Source: Palaemon carinicauda (taxonomy: Eukaryota; Arthropoda; Malacostraca; Decapoda; Palaemonidae). From it: a stretch of 64,000 nt of DNA. The translations under genes and the position numbers were made by a program. Below are positions 11,481 to 25,321 of this stretch, piece by piece (within the stretch, counting starts at the first letter, position 1; every line of letters starts with the position of its first letter). Location: assembly GCF_036898095.1 (NCBI RefSeq), contig NC_090739.1:69600727-69664726 (forward strand), in the 5' to 3' direction. The notes under the pieces were generated by a model that had not been told where the DNA came from, ran no database searches, and saw only the letters and a program-made list of their open reading frames with translations.

Positions 11481-13180
11481 CGACCGAGGGTTCGTCTGTT
11501 CGTGCCTGTCGTTCGCCTAGTCCGGGACCTCTTGCAAGCACCCAAGCCCAGGGGAGAAGTAATGTCGTACGACTTATGGGTTCGAGAGGCCTTGATCAGC
11601 GAACAGACGTTCCCTCTATGGTATCAGGCGTATCTCACCAAGATCACCCCTACCATAAGGCGAGAGAGACGATTTTCTCCTCGTCATCCGAAGGCTTTTC
11701 GCATAAGAAACCGTTGAACAAGGTTTCGAGGCCCTTTAAGCGAAAGTCAGTCCTTTCAGGACAGGTCCAGCGTCCTGGTTTTAACTATTAGGACAGCTCT
11801 GACCCTATGCAGTCATCGGAAGACTGCTCGCCGCCTAAACAAAAGCGTAACACAGGCTCCGAGAGTCTTTTTGTAGGCAAGGTTTTGCAGTCACAGACGT
11901 TACCCTCGTCTCTTACCGCAACCTTTCCCGTTGATCCTAAAATGGGTTGTACGGCAAGACATGCAGAATAAGCTTGCCTCTCTTATGGAAGACTATTCTG
12001 CCGATAAGGTTCACGTTGATCCTAGCCGTTTATCTCATTGAGATCCTGGCCTTCAGCCGCTCAAACGAACCTTTGTGCGTCCTGTTGACGTTGGCGTAGC
12101 TAAGTCACGTCAGTCACGATATGTAGAGCCTCACTCGATGCGGTCACGTGTTGATGTTCAGCCGCATTTGGACGTTAGGCCGCTTCCTAATGCTCCTGTT
12201 GACGTTCAGGACGTTCGCCAACCAGCGGAGTTGACTTGTTTTGACGCTGAGCGTCAACTACCGCAGTCTAGAGTTGTTTTGACTGCTCAGACTAGGCAGT
12301 CAAAACAGTCTCGAGTGGACGCCGAGCGTCCTCCCGCACCTGTTGTTGTTGACAGTTCACAGACTGTTAACAGTTACATGACGTTGCGTCCTGGTCCGCT
12401 ACTAATGCACCAGTGCGTGTGGACTCTGCTTGTAAAGCATTGCCACCACGGTAGGTCTCTCCCTTGCTTGAGACTCGGCTATTGTCGGACAAGGTTCCTT
12501 CAGATGAGGAAGTTGCTGTTCCCCCTCCTACTGATATTCCCTTGAGGACTCTGTCAGACGGAGAGGAGCCTAAAGCTGCTTAGCCCTCTATGGACTTTAA
12601 ATAAATCATGCTGATGTTTAAGGCTCTTTGGCCGGATCTTTTTGTAACTGCTGCTCCTCGTTCGCCTAAACGTCAGAGTTTACACTAGGCCTAGCTACTT
12701 CGAAGCCGTTGTTTTATAAGCTACTGCTCTCTCGCTCTTCTAAGAGAGCTTTACGTTTGCTAGGCGACTGGTTTATCACCAGGAGGAGTTTGGGGGAGAC
12801 AGCCTTTGCTTTCCCTACTTTTAAGCTGGCTTATAGAGCGAGAGTCTCATATGACACGAGAGAGGTTCTCGGCTTGGGAGTTCCTGCCTCTGCCCAGATA
12901 GACTTCTCAAACCTCATAGACTCTCCCTGGCGCCTGGCCATGAGACGCTCCAAGATTTTACAGGTCGACTTCACAGCTATTTTCGAGCGTTTGAAGTTTT
13001 GCTGTACAATTATGTCATGCATAAACAAAGCTTTCAGGGATAGCTCCAATGATCTGACAGCCACGTTCTCTGCAGGAACAAGTCCCTCAGGGATGGCTCC
13101 AATGATCTGGCAGCCATGTTCGCTGCAGGAGTACGTAAGAGGCAAGTGCGCTCAATGTGTTCATTGTCAAGACAAACTTC
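11481..13180 (+). pseudogene. Gag pseudogene of element C
   Basis: Segments in several frames match F gag. About 11490-11791 has the ACRSPSPGPL and GRSNVVRL words, against CRSPSLRPL and GRSNVERL in F. About 12075-12400 is a Val/Asp/Arg-rich middle. From about 12709 comes the conserved core SRSSKRALRLLGDW, TAFAFPTFKLA and EVLGLGVPASAQ. Near 13030-13130 a block of about 57 bp around CTCCAATGATCTG is present twice in tandem. The gag C-terminus is missing; coding runs directly into RT (see next entry). Confidence 0.75.
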
Positions 13181-14870
13181 ACGATGAAGTCTACCAGGCT
13201 GTCTTGACAGCATTTATGGAAGGCGGCTGGATGGTCTCTCTCGACCTTCAGGAGGCATACTTCCACATTCCTATACACCCGGATTCCCAACCGTTTCTGA
13301 GGTTTGTTTACAGGAATGTGGGGTACCAGTTTCGAGCCCTGTGCTTTGGCCTCAGTCCTGCGCCTCTCGTGTTTACGAGGCTCATGAGGAATGTGGCAAA
13401 ATCCCTCCATCTATCGGGGATCCGTGCCTCCCTGTACTTGGACGACTGGCTTCTCAGAGCATCGTCCAGTCTTCGCTGTCTGCAGGATCTACATTGGACG
13501 TTGAGTCTGGCCAGGGAGTTGGGACTTTTGGTCAACCTAAAAGTCCCAACTGATCCCATCCCAGATTATTCTATATTTGGGGATGGAGATTCGCAGTCCA
13601 GTTTTTTTCGGGCTTTTCCGTCTACCACCGAATAGAACAAGCCCTGCTCGAAGTCCAACTAATGCTGAAAAGAAAACGTTTGTTCAGTCAGGAGTTGGAA
13701 CAGTCTCGTAGGGACTCTCTCATCCCTGGAGCAGTTTGTCTCACTAGGGAGACTACACCTTCTGCCTCTCCGGTTCCATCTAGCCTCTCACTGGAACTAG
13801 GACAAGACGTTAGAGACGGTATCATTCCCAGTCTCCGAACCAGTAAAGGCATGCCTGAAATGGTGGGACAGCAATATCAGTCTGAGAGAGGGACTTTCCC
13901 TAGCAGTCAAGAACCTAAACCACGTGTTGTTCTCAGACGCGTCGGATTTGGGTTGGGGTGCGACCCTGGACGGTCGGGAATGCTCGGGTCTGTGGACCTC
14001 AAGTCAGAAGAGCATGCACATCAACGGCAAGGAGCTATTAGCAGTCCACTTGGCCTTGATGATATTCGAAAACTTCTTCGAAACTAAGTGGTAGAGGTCA
14101 ACTCAGACAACACTACAACTTTGGCGTACATCTCCAAGCAAGGAGGCACACACTCCTTCACGCTGCTCGAGATCGCAAGGGACCTTCTCTTATGGTCAAG
14201 AAATCGAGGCATCTCCCTGTTGACGAGATTCATCCAGGGGGACTTGAACGTCTTGGCAGACTGTCTCAGTCGGAGGGGTCAGGTGATACCCACGGAATGG
14301 ACCCTCCACAAGGACGTGGGCAAGAGTCTTTGGGCTACTTGGGGTCAACCCACCATAGACCTCTTTGCCTCCTCGTTGACCAAAAGGTTACCAATCTATT
14401 GCTCTCCAGTCCTAAGTACAGAAGCAATCCACATAGACGCGTTTCTACTGGATTGGTCTCTTCTGGACTTATATGCATTCCCACCATTCAAGATAGTCAA
14501 CAAGGTACTGCAGAAGTTCGCCTCTCATGAAGGGACAAGGTTGACGTTGGTTGCTACCCTCTGGCCCGCGAGAGAGTGGTTCACCGAGGTACTTCAATGG
14601 CTGGTAGACTTTCCAAGAAGTCTTCCTCTAAGGGTAGATCTGTTACGTCAGCCCCACGTAAAGAATGTCCATCAAAGCCTCCCCGCTCTTCGTCTGACTT
14701 CCTTCAGACTATCGAAAGACTCTCAAGAGCTCGAGGCTTTTCGAAGGAGGCAGCCAGTGCGATTGCAAGAGCGAGGAGAGCTTCTACCATTAGAGTATAC
14801 CAGTCGAAGTGGGAAGTCTTTTGAGACTGGTGCAAGTCAGCATCTGTGTCCTCGTCCAGTACCTCTGTAG
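13181..14870 (+). pseudogene. RT-RNase H-DAM pseudogene of element C
   Basis: RT starts abruptly at VYQAVLTAFMEGGWMVSLDL, so its N-terminal part has been deleted together with the gag end; the frame from 12709 to 13635 reads through this join. The RT core is present: motif A Asp in SLDLQEAYFHI, LCFGLSPAPLVF and YLDD (about 13435-13446). Frame changes occur near 13540 and at about 14085. RNase H shows SDASDLGWGATL, KELLAVHLAL, NSDNTT and VLADCLSR. The DAM-like region follows with IDLFASSLTKR and YAFPPF, ending at 14870. Confidence 0.85.
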
Positions 14871-15772
14871 CCCAAATCGCAGATTTTCTTTTATATCTGA
14901 GAAAGGTTCGCTCCCTTTCAGCTCCCACGATTAAGGGCTACAGGAGCATGTTGGCTTCGGTCTTTCGACATAGAGGCTTAGATCTTTCCAACAATAAAGA
15001 TCTCCAAGATCTCCTTAAGTCTTTCGAGACCTCTAAGGAACGTCGTTTGGCAACTCCTGGATGGAACTTAGACGTGGTCATAAGGTTCCTCATGTCAGAC
15101 AGGTTTGAGCCGTTACATTCAGCCTCCCTGAAGGATCTCACCCTCAAGACACTTTTCCTAGTGTGCTTGGCTTCGGCTAAAAGGATCAGTGAACTTCATG
15201 CCTTCAGTAAGAACATCGGTTTTTTCTACAGAAAAAGCCACTTGTTCACTTCAACTTGGTTTCCTGGCCAAAAAATGAACTGCCTTCTCGTCCTTGGCCT
15301 AAATCTTTTGATATTCCTTGCTTATCAGAGATCGTAGGCAACGAACTGGAAAGAGTATTATGTCCTGTTAGAGCTCTTAAGTTCTATTTAGCTCGTACTA
15401 AGTCATTACGAGGTAAATCTGAGGCATTATGGTGCTCAATTAAGAAACCATCATTGCCTATGTCAAAGAATGCTTTGTCATATTTTATCAGATTTTTTAA
15501 TACGAGAAGCTCATTCTCACTTGAATGAGAAAGACCGATGTTTGCTTAAGGTTAAGACGCACGAAGTTAGAGCTATAGCAAACTCCGTGGCCTTCAAGCA
15601 AAATAAATCTCTGCAAAGTATTATGGACGCGACTTTTTGGAGAAGCAAGTCAGTGTTCGCGTCATTTTACTTAAAAGATGTCCAGACTCTTTATGAGGAC
15701 TGCTTCACACTGGGTCCATTCGTTGCAGCGAGTGCAGTAGTGGGTGAGGGTTCTACCACTACATTACCCTAA
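14597..15772 (+). pseudogene. Tyrosine recombinase pseudogene of element C
   Basis: The ATG at 14597 corresponds to the one used for F YR. A TGA at about 14822 replaces an Arg codon (CGA in A), which fits CpG decay. Later breaks are a frame change near 15215-15240 and another near 15495. The catalytic signature remains: Arg in SAKRISELHAF, HEVR (about 15560) and FASFYLKDV with the Tyr (about 15658-15685). It is closest to the YR of element A. Confidence 0.86.
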
Positions 15773-16160
15773 TTCCAATATCCTTTTTAATCTGTCTCTT
15801 GAAATGTTTTTTAATATTGTTTTTTGGCATGTACGGAAAGCTAAGAAGCCTTTCGCATCCTTGTTGATTTGGCGGGTGGTCAAAGTCATTTCTTGAGAGC
15901 GCCCAGATTAGGGGTTTGATGAGGTCCTGTTAGTATGGGTTGCAACCCTTGATACTTCAGCTCCTAGGAGTCTTTCAGCATCCTAAGAGGATCGCTGGGC
16001 TTCGTGAGGAAGACAGACTTACAAGGCAGAGTAATCGTCTAAGTCAACTTCCTTACCAGGTACCTATATATTTTGGTTTTGTTATATTGATAACTGTCAA
16101 AAACTCTTAGCTTATACGCTGTAAACTTAATTAACTCTGGTCTCTACCCACCGCCTTGGG
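15773..16160 (+). other. 3' noncoding region of element C
   Basis: Strongly similar to 1094-1479 of element A, including GATTTGGCGGGTGGTCAAAG, GAGGTCCTGT and CAGCTCCTAG. No coding potential is seen. Confidence 0.65.
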
Positions 16161-16164
16161 TGTG

Positions 16165-16499
16165 AATCAGCTATTATATATTCACCGGCTAAGTTAAATA
16201 TTTAAAAATGATATTTTAATTATAAAATAAATTTTTGAATATACTTACCCGGTGAATATATAAATTAAAGGCCCTCCCTTCCTCCCCAATAGAGACGCAG
16301 CGGGACGAGAAGAATTGAAGGGTTTGTTTACATGCAAGAGTGGTATCTGGCCGATAGTTGGCGCTGGTGGTCACACCCGCAACCTTCATAGCGATCGCTC
16401 GCGAGTTTTTGAGTGTGTTTTCTGTCGAGCCGCTGAGTAGCAGCTATTATATATTCACCGGGTAAGTATATTCAAAAATTTATTTTATAATTAAAATAT

Positions 16500-16500
<1 letters not shown>
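16165..16500 (+). repeat. ICR and right inverted terminal repeat of element C
   Basis: The ICR is at about 16165-16265 with its junction at 16209/16210. The right ITR is at 16308-16500. A TTATTTT-N6-AAAATA inverted repeat lies at 16480-16499 beside the end. Confidence 0.9.
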
Positions 16501-16504
<4 letters not shown>

Positions 16505-16540
<36 letters not shown>

Positions 16541-16578
16541 ATGTATATATATATATATGTTATATATATACAGTATTA

Positions 16579-16637
<59 letters not shown>

Positions 16638-16640
16638 CAG

Positions 16641-16702
<62 letters not shown>

Positions 16703-16712
16703 TATATATAAT

Positions 16713-16768
<56 letters not shown>
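16505..16768. repeat. (AT)n microsatellite after element C
   Basis: AT dinucleotide repeats, with a few TA-rich interruptions, begin within 5 bp of the right end of element C. Confidence 0.95.
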
Positions 16769-16770
<2 letters not shown>

Positions 16771-18800
16771 TTTTTCAAATATAAGTTTAAAATATTTTAT
16801 GGATCCAAATGCTCTCAAATAGCATGGAATGATGTTATATCTCTATTTGGTTTTCTCTCTTCCCCTTGATTTTAATGGGCCCTCATCTATTATACAGAGA
16901 AAATAGTTTAAAAGATGTAGCTTTTAGCAGGTGTTATTGGGGCTTGCTGCTTTAAGATATTGTTTTGCATATTTTATTACTGCCTGTTCAGTACTTCATT
17001 TTTTTGAATGAGCAATTCAACATTTTTATCAGTGAAATGAAAAAAAAGCTTCTTAAATCTTTCAACAGTATTCAGGTAATCAATACTTTATCTTTAAATA
17101 CAGTACAACCTTCTGAACATGCATAACCACAACTGAATTGTTAATATGAATTATTATAATGATTTGCATACTTTTATGTTTAACCTAGAAAGGAAGATTT
17201 TAAAATTGATTTTAATGATTTGCAGATAATTTTTAATTGAAGGAAATTTAACTAAAAGTAAAATTCATGGGTATATATCATGTACTGAAGGGTGAAAAAG
17301 CTGTGAAATGTTTGATGATAGTTGCATCATCTATTGCTACTGCATTGTACTAAGAGATTATCTTAAGAAGGGAAGGTTAGATGTTACCCTAAACTTCCCC
17401 TGATTATTAAAAAAAATATTCTCTTACAATTTGTTTTTTTCATAATTGTGTTGAAAGTATACTTCTGTTTTTTTTTTTAACATTTAGGCTATTCCCTTTC
17501 CTCATAACACATTTGACATATATGTTTACAAAACCTTTCTGACACTTGTATGGGCTCACTCTATAGTGTGTGTGTGTGTGTGTGTGTATACAATGTAAAT
17601 AACTTTTGTGATGTATATAAACCAGGAATAGTAGAAAGGAGGGAGGTACTGTACATAATAAGTAAAGTAGGTTTGGCTTAGGCATTGAAAGGTTTCTTAG
17701 ATTTTTTTCTATGAGGGACGTAATATAATATCCATTATACAAGGAGTGGGTGAGGTTCCAAATACTATGTTTAGATTTTTTTCTATAAGTATTATAAGTT
17801 AATTTGTACAGTACTGTATAAGGATTTTATAGAATTAATCCAGTAGATTTTGATATATTGAATTATGGCTGTCAATAGTTTCATTAATTAAGAAAGTAAA
17901 AGTATGAAGTTTTTGTTACATGGCATCAGAAGGAAAAGTTAATTAAATTCTAGGTAGCAGCAACTTGGTCTTGGTGGCACTTTTAGGAAAGTGTTGATCT
18001 TTTGCTCTGTGGTACTTGATGCTAGAAAAGATAGAGTGAGGATAGAACATCCATCTATTCCTAAGAAATTGGTCTGTTTAGCCTCAAAAGTTATTTACAG
18101 TATCTAATAATGCCTAATTTATTGAATTTGGCCCATTTACAGGCCTCAGGCATACGTCATCTTCTACACACTGCTCTAAATCCAAAGTTTAAAGGTAAGT
18201 AAATTTACCAGTTCCAGATACTTTAGAGACTTTTTTTTATAGTTTCTGTGAAGTTGGTTTAGTAAAAGTGGTATATGTCATGATGCAATATTATTTGTAT
18301 GATTGGTATAATAATTATACTGTATTGCTTATGGATATGATAATCACTTGCATTGATTTTTCTGGGTGTATGAATTTCACATCATAACTATTTACCTGTA
18401 AATAGAAATTGTTTGATTATGTATATAAAGTGGAATTGAACTTTTTATTTAAGTAGAAATTTGATTTAATGCATTAATGTGGGAAATGTACATTTAAATA
18501 TTTTAGCTTTTGTATGTATGTGCATATATGTTGTGGAAAATTTGGGAGATTAAGGTACAAGCTTTCGTGTTTGATAAACTGCACTAGGTCATGAAGAATG
18601 GGAGATATGACTTTTTGTCTTCATTGGACTACCTTTTTATTTATGGTAGATCTTTTTTTCAACCAGGCGCTTGAGATAAATGCCCAAGTTATACATTATC
18701 TTTAGAGTAAAATCTATTTTTCAGTATTTTTACATAGTAAAGACTTATTGAGTTGTGAACAAAGATGTGGTGTATGGCATTGCCTTTTTGATAATTACAC
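16769..18800. other. AT-rich intergenic sequence without recognisable gene
   Basis: No coding or repeat signature is recognised apart from a short GT run at about 17565-17587. Confidence 0.5.
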
Positions 18801-18995
18801 ATTGTTCCCCATACTAACAAACCTTATGTTAATTATGTAGATTATCTTTCGGCAAAGCAGAAGGTAGCTATTAGTCTAAAAGTGCGAGGTAACAACCCTG
18901 CCTAACTTAGTGGGTAGGCTGGGGCTGGCTGGGGGGTTACCCAGCCACCTCTATATATACCCTCATGGCCGTGAGCTGCGTCACTTATTTCTTTT
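18801..18995 (+). repeat. Left inverted terminal repeat of element D
   Basis: Reverse complement of about 25960-26150, with shared words such as GTGAGCTGCGTCACTT, and imperfect elsewhere. It includes a GGCTGGGGCTGGCTGGGG run. Confidence 0.8.
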
Positions 18996-19094
18996 GGCTT
19001 GTAGAGAGCGGAAGTCTCCTCTCTCTCCTTCAAAATCTGCCATTGACTTTGTAATTTCTTATCAGGTGTGCTTGTGCTTCTTCTGATCGCCCTC

Positions 19095-22000
19095 ATGCGG
19101 ACGTGTCCTGGTCACGAGGGTGCTGAGTGCGGTACCTTCATGTCTTCAGTGGATACCGACCCGCACTCGCACTCTCTGTGTCCTTCGTGTAAAGGGCATT
19201 ACTGCGATTAGAGTTCCTCTTGTGAAGAGTGTATTGAGTGGCCTGCCTCCCAATGCCTAGAAGGCAAAGCGCGATCTTTCTCTTTCAGGGGAGAGGAAAG
19301 GGTGTTCTTCTTTTTCTCGTACCCCCATTCCTCTTTATAAAGCTCCATCTCGTTCGTGCTCTTCTGAAGGGCGGACGAGCAGGAGCGCAGACCCCATAAC
19401 TCCTTGGTAACCCCGGGGCACTGAGGGTTAGTTGCTTCCCTTAGAGGAGCAATTTCACCTCCAGCCGGCGGGGAGCCATTTTCCCTTGCAGATGTGTTGC
19501 AGGCGTGGCTGTCCCTTGGGGTTTCTGCACCCCCTACGAAGGAAGAGCTGCTTCCACTCCTTCAGCGTAGTGCCTGGAAGGATCCTACTCCAGAGCCCTC
19601 AACATCCTATGCTTTGGAGGTTTGTGAGGTACATCTGTCGCTCTCTCCTGGACCTTCCACGCGTGGACGACGCGATCGCTTGCGTTCGCCCTTCCAATGG
19701 TCTCCTTCTGACTACGATCCTGACCGCCATCCTTGGACATCATCGTCTGTTAACCCTTAGCCCTCTGTTTCTCCTCACAGGAATTTTTAGGCTGTAGGAG
19801 ATGATCTTCAAGAGGCCAGCACTCCTTCCACCAGCAGGTAGCAAGGACGAGATTTTTCATCTTCTCGTCCTTACGGACACTCTTCTCCTGATTGTCGTTC
19901 GCGACAATCTGAAGATCATATAGATTGTAGGTCAATACGATCTCAACACTGTGTCCAGAAGGTGTTCCTGCTCTAGATCTTCACACTCACTAGACAACGG
20001 TCTCAACGCTCTCCTCGGAGGTGTTCCTCTTCACGAGGTAGAGTCTCGCAATCGTGTTCTTCACGATCACGAGCAACCAAGTCGAGATGTAGGTCTGGAT
20101 ATATGTGTTCTAGATCCCGTCGATCTAGATCATGAGGACGACGTTCACGTTTGCGAGGCCGAAGCTCCCGTTCACAAGGGCAACGTTCACACTCACGAGG
20201 GCGCCGTTCACGAGGACGACATTCCTGATCATGAGGCCAACGCTCACGTCTGCTAGCTAGGCACTGGGGACGTTCGCGCCATTCACGATCGAAGGCTAGA
20301 CGCTCCCAATCATGATTGGTTCGTTCACAATCTCGAATCATGCGTTCACGATCAAGGTCTAGACGTTCCTCATCAAGGGGAAGAGGTAAACTATGTGCAG
20401 TCCATCAGCACGTCGCTCATCAACCTGTCTTTCTCCTAAAAGACCCTGGCCCGAACCTGATCCTGAGACACTACATTCTGCAGAGAGGCGTCCAGCTAAG
20501 CTACCTCCAGTGCCTTTTGCTGCCTAGGGTACTTGAGCGCAGCGTTTGCTCATGCGACGATCTCCAATGCGCTCCCCCGTGACGTGCTCACCAAAGCTTA
20601 GAGTTGCCCCTACTCAAAGGTCCTCACTGCCAACTACGTCTGGCACAGGCAGTCCTCTGAAGCAACAGGAATGCTCAAAGCTTCTTCAGTACAGTATGGC
20701 TCTTAGTACTTTTGTTACGAGTACTTCTATTCTTGAATCGCGCCCATTGTGGCACGTAACTCGCTATTTTGCACATGAATCTTTTAATTTCACGTGAAAA
20801 TTTGCGATTTCCATGAGTGTTTCATGAATAGAGGTCTCGGAACTACGAGCAAGTGCGGTACCAACACCTCAGGCTTCTACCACCTCTAGCAGTAGGTCTA
20901 TTTGTACCCTTCCCAGAATGGTTCAAGGAGCCCCTCCTAATAGGTATGCCAACGTACCTATTACCCCGGACCGTCCTCTTTGCTTGACGAAGGAGCACCT
21001 CCTGTTACCACGGAGACTCTTCTACGACTACACAGGCTCCCTCTAGGGCTCCTCCTAGAAGACATTCACCTCCCCCTGGATTCTCTAGGGAAACCCAGGA
21101 CATATCAAAGGCTGTTGAGCTACCTGCATGGGTTAACACCTTCCTAACTACCCTGCATATATCTTTGAGTGTTGCTCCTCCACCGCCACAGCCCCCAGTT
21201 GTTATAGTCAGGGCTACTCATCGGATTCCCTTGGAGTCTGACTCAAGTTCATCTCATAGGAGTTCTAACCCGAGAAGGAGACATTTGTCAGACAAGGCAC
21301 GACGATCTTCCCCATCTCGATCTGGTGCTGAGGTACCTCCATCTTCTGATCCTTACCTGGATAACCTTCCCTTTACACCAGTGAAGGTGAAGGAAACCAT
21401 GACTAAGAAACAGAAGAGGAGGATGAGAGGTGTAACTCCACCGTACACCTATCTCATCCATCCTAGGACAAGCAGGGACATTGGGTTTCCCAGGGAGATC
21501 TCTGTCCACCCTTCAACTCTCAAGAAATTGAGGTACTTCCTCTGGACCTGTGTCCAGTTTCCTTACCTCCACCAGAGGAAAAGCCTACGACTCCTGCAAG
21601 CTCTAGATGTGAGCCTGGAGACAGATCGCTAATTGGACACGGATGACGAAAATCTTCCGAGGGCAGCTAGTCTGAACTTTCACTCAGAATAAGAGACGAA
21701 AGTCGGAGCATACCCTTTAGCAGGTCCTCTCTTGTATGAGGGCCATCAATAGGCTGTCAACTCCTGGTACCACCACCCAGGAAGGGAAGGATATGGTTCT
21801 CGATGAGGTCTTTGAGACCCAGAAGCTTTCAGAGACCAGTGCAGCCTTGCCTTGGTCTACAGGCCTAACAGCTGCCAAAAAGAAGGCTATCACCCAGATA
21901 GCCAGAACTTTCAGTTCCATGAGGGCATGTTCCTCTTTACGATCTTTACCGCTTCCTTTCATTTTAAAAAGGAAGTATTTTAAGGTTGAGGGGAACCGCA

Positions 22001-22260
22001 TTCCACCATGTTCCTCGACCCTTTGGTGAAATCTCTGACGAAGGGTCTTCCGATGCAAACCCTCTATGCTTTGGGAGTCTCCCTCTTGGCAGTTGAGCTC
22101 CTCAACATAGAGAGAGGCGCAAAGTATGCCAAGCAGGCTGCTTCGTGGTTCGACCTATGGTTGGGGTCCTTGGGCTACATTGTGCGCTCCCACTGTAGTA
22201 GTTTGCGGACTTTGGTCAGATGTAGCACGCAGACTGCCTAGCGTCTGATGCTGACCACAC
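19095..22260 (+). pseudogene. Gag pseudogene of element D
   Basis: The ATG at 19095 opens a Cys-rich N-terminus like those of B and F (MRTCPGHEGAEC, then DPHSHSLCPSC and EECIEW), with a TAG after about 39 codons. The stretch at about 19940-20380 is a degenerate run of TCACGA/CGTTCACGA words that once coded Arg/Ser repeats; the open frame on the opposite strand there is only its shadow. The last recognisable part, about 22008-22240, matches the B segment with SWLDWWAST (here ASWFDLWLGS). Many stops and frame changes make it clearly non-functional. Confidence 0.7.
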
Positions 22261-23555
22261 TCTTTTTCACTACACAAAAAGAAACTTTGGAATACCCAGG
22301 AATCTGGGTAAAAGGTAAAAAATCAAGGATGAACTGGGCACTGGGCACTACATGATTTTATACTGGTAAGGGGACCCAGCTCGAACCTTACTTCCCTATT
22401 ATTTTTTCTTGGTTTCCCTGTCTCTCTCTGCAGGGCTATGCACGGAGTCCTAAATAAGAGGAGCAGTGTGCTCTCTAGGTAATATATACTGGTTAGGTAA
22501 ACCTTAAGAACATCAGGAGAAAAAAATTACTTAATGTATTTATAGGCTGGAACGTGAATCACCCTCTAGGAGGAAATGTATTGAAAGAGGATTATAAAAA
22601 ACAGAATCTAGTACAGTATCCCTCTTCACTTCAGTCCCACAATAACCAGGTTAACAAATGATGGGAAAAATAAAAAGAAACAAACTGCCCACACATTGGA
22701 CACTAATGAATACAGTACAAAGTCCCCAGGAACAGATTATAGTATTCAGTTACTCTCACATAAGAAACAATATAAACTACAAAAAAATCATCCTTTGAAG
22801 TGAATAGATATTAAGCAAGGCCATTGCCTCATTTGATGGGTATTGTCATTTCCACAAAACAGTCTTTCTCCTGTGCTGCTGTTGAATGCTCCAAATTATC
22901 CCATGGTACGATGAATGTGGAGCTCATATAACCTTAATAGGCACAGTATTGTGAGGCCTTTCGGGCAACCTTTTCTTTTTTTTCACTAAAGTGTCCACTG
23001 CACTAATATCCTAAGAATCCCCCACACTAAAAACTCTAAAACATTGATCACAAGCTTGATATCTATATCACGTCCCCTTAAGTTTCATTAATTGTCAATA
23101 CTATGTGTAGGACCAACAAACACCTTTTTCTTCACTTTTGAATCCTATTGTTGCTGTCCAGTATTCCACATGCCCTTTCTTGATCTGACACTGATGTTAT
23201 GCCAAGCCAATGGCACCACATCTGACATGTAGGTGTGGGTACGTTCAGTAAATAACATTGGTTAATTTGATCCATGCATCTTCTTAATGACGCGTGTCGA
23301 TGACTTTATCTTTGACATCCACATGCTTATTCATGACAGTACCTCTACTGCGTGACTGCAATTCTAGCTAGCATCTCCAAGCCCTACAGGGAGAAAGGCG
23401 TACTGCCAGCCACCTGTTAAATGAAACAAAAACCGAATAAAACATTACAGTATTAGGGGCTTGAGGCTAATTAAATACAACATTGAAATAAATCTGGAAA
23501 GTAATTTGCATTTTTCCTAACATGCAAAAAAAATTAAGGTTTTTTCACACAAACC
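22261..23555. other. Unidentified block interrupting element D gag
   Basis: Gag similarity stops near 22260 and resumes near 23560, so about 1.3 kb here looks inserted. I recognise no gene in it. Near its right edge, at about 23500-23525, the sequence TAATTTGCATTTTTCCTAAC resembles the inverted right-end motif of the B/D/E lineage, so part of it may be a fragment of another DIRS terminus. Confidence 0.4.
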
Positions 23556-23559
23556 CCTT

Positions 23560-23686
23560 ATCATTATTAGACCATGATCTTTCAAAGGAATCTGCAAGGA
23601 AGTCATTGAAGTCTTTCCTTTTGTTTGGTACCCAAACTCTTGAGTTTTTGTCGCACCACGTTGTCAACTTATGGGTGAATGCTATA
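23560..23686 (+). pseudogene. Gag fragment of element D between insertions
   Basis: It reads [18 protein letters not shown], matching B gag ALKFLSYQSLAQAANWVL. The next residues, LKRRDTVIGKF, appear only after the Tigger-like insertion at 24484, so the insertion point within gag is defined. Confidence 0.65.
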
Positions 23687-24479
<793 letters not shown>

Positions 24480-24483
24480 TACT

Positions 24484-25321
24484 CAAGAGAAGGGACACTG
24501 TCATTGGGAAATTCCACAACAGGTGTGGAAGGTGGAAGTCTCACGTTTGAGGAATTTCACTCATGAGGGTTCATCTCTCTTTGTTCTTGAGGAGATCGAG
24601 AGGGCTGCTTAGCAATGGAGGAGATCGTCAAACGATTCTCTCCTCCATAGGGCCATGACATTGAGGCCCTATGGAAGACATCCCAGTCTTCACGTGGTCA
24701 GCAGGCTACCTCTAATCCCTCCAGTTCTAGGTCTTCAGGACCTACTGAGATGTCCAAACGTCCCTTTCAGTCCAAAGGCCAGAAAGGGAACAAGTCCTTC
24801 AGAGGAAATGAGTGAGCAAAAGGGAATGGCCGAGGTGGTCACTCCCGCTAAGAATGGCAATCCTCACCATCTACCACCTGTGGGAGGATGCCGGCAGCAC
24901 CTCTGGTGGGAGCATCATGGGGCAAATCCCTGGAAAATCGAAGTGGTCGCCATAGTATATCGCGTCCCATTCATTCAATCTCTCCCTCCTCTGACTCGGG
25001 ATCCAGTATACTTAAGCTTCGTTATCTCTGGAAGGGCTAAGAGGAGGATCACTAAGAACACTTTCATTCTGGATACGCCAAGTGATTGAAAGAGCTCTAG
25101 TCCCTGATCCTCCTCTGGCTATACGACCTAAAGCCCATGATGTCAGGGGCATCAGTACGTCCCTGGCATTCAAACGCAACTTTTCCGTGTTGCAGGCATT
25201 ACAGGCGCCCATGTTGAAACGTCAGAATATGTTTACTGCCCACTATTTAAAAGACGTGACTCACAGGAGACTCGATACGTTCACTATTGGTCCTGTGGTG
25301 GCTGCTCGACAAGTGGTTTAA
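24484..25321 (+). pseudogene. Gag end, RT start and YR end of element D, joined by deletion
   Basis: Gag resumes with LKRRDTVIGKF. At about 24880-25010 the reading frame shows HHGANPWKIEVV, the RT N-terminus (F has RNGADPWSVQVL). It then passes directly into the YR C-terminus, KNTFIL and IRQVIERALV, then HDVRGISTSLAF with the HxxR pair, and FTAHYLKDV with the catalytic Tyr, ending at a TAA at 25319-25321. RT core, RNase H, DAM and most of the YR are missing. The YR part matches B better than F. Confidence 0.8.

Larger units (their letters stand above)
10009..16500 (+). mobile_element. DIRS-like retrotransposon C, full length, decayed
   Basis: A 6.5-kb DIRS-like element with both termini. The ICR junction at 16209/16210 matches the left end (ATTTTTAAATATT from 10009) and the right end (TTAAAATATC to 16500). 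It lies directly between two AT microsatellites. Termini and recombinase group it with A and F. Gag is fragmented, gag and RT are fused by an internal deletion, and RNase H and YR carry frameshifts and a stop, so this copy is not autonomous. Confidence 0.92.

Noticed and set aside
20003..20341. Arg/Glu-rich minus-strand frame in element D
   Set aside because: It is the complement of the degenerate Arg/Ser repeat coding in gag.
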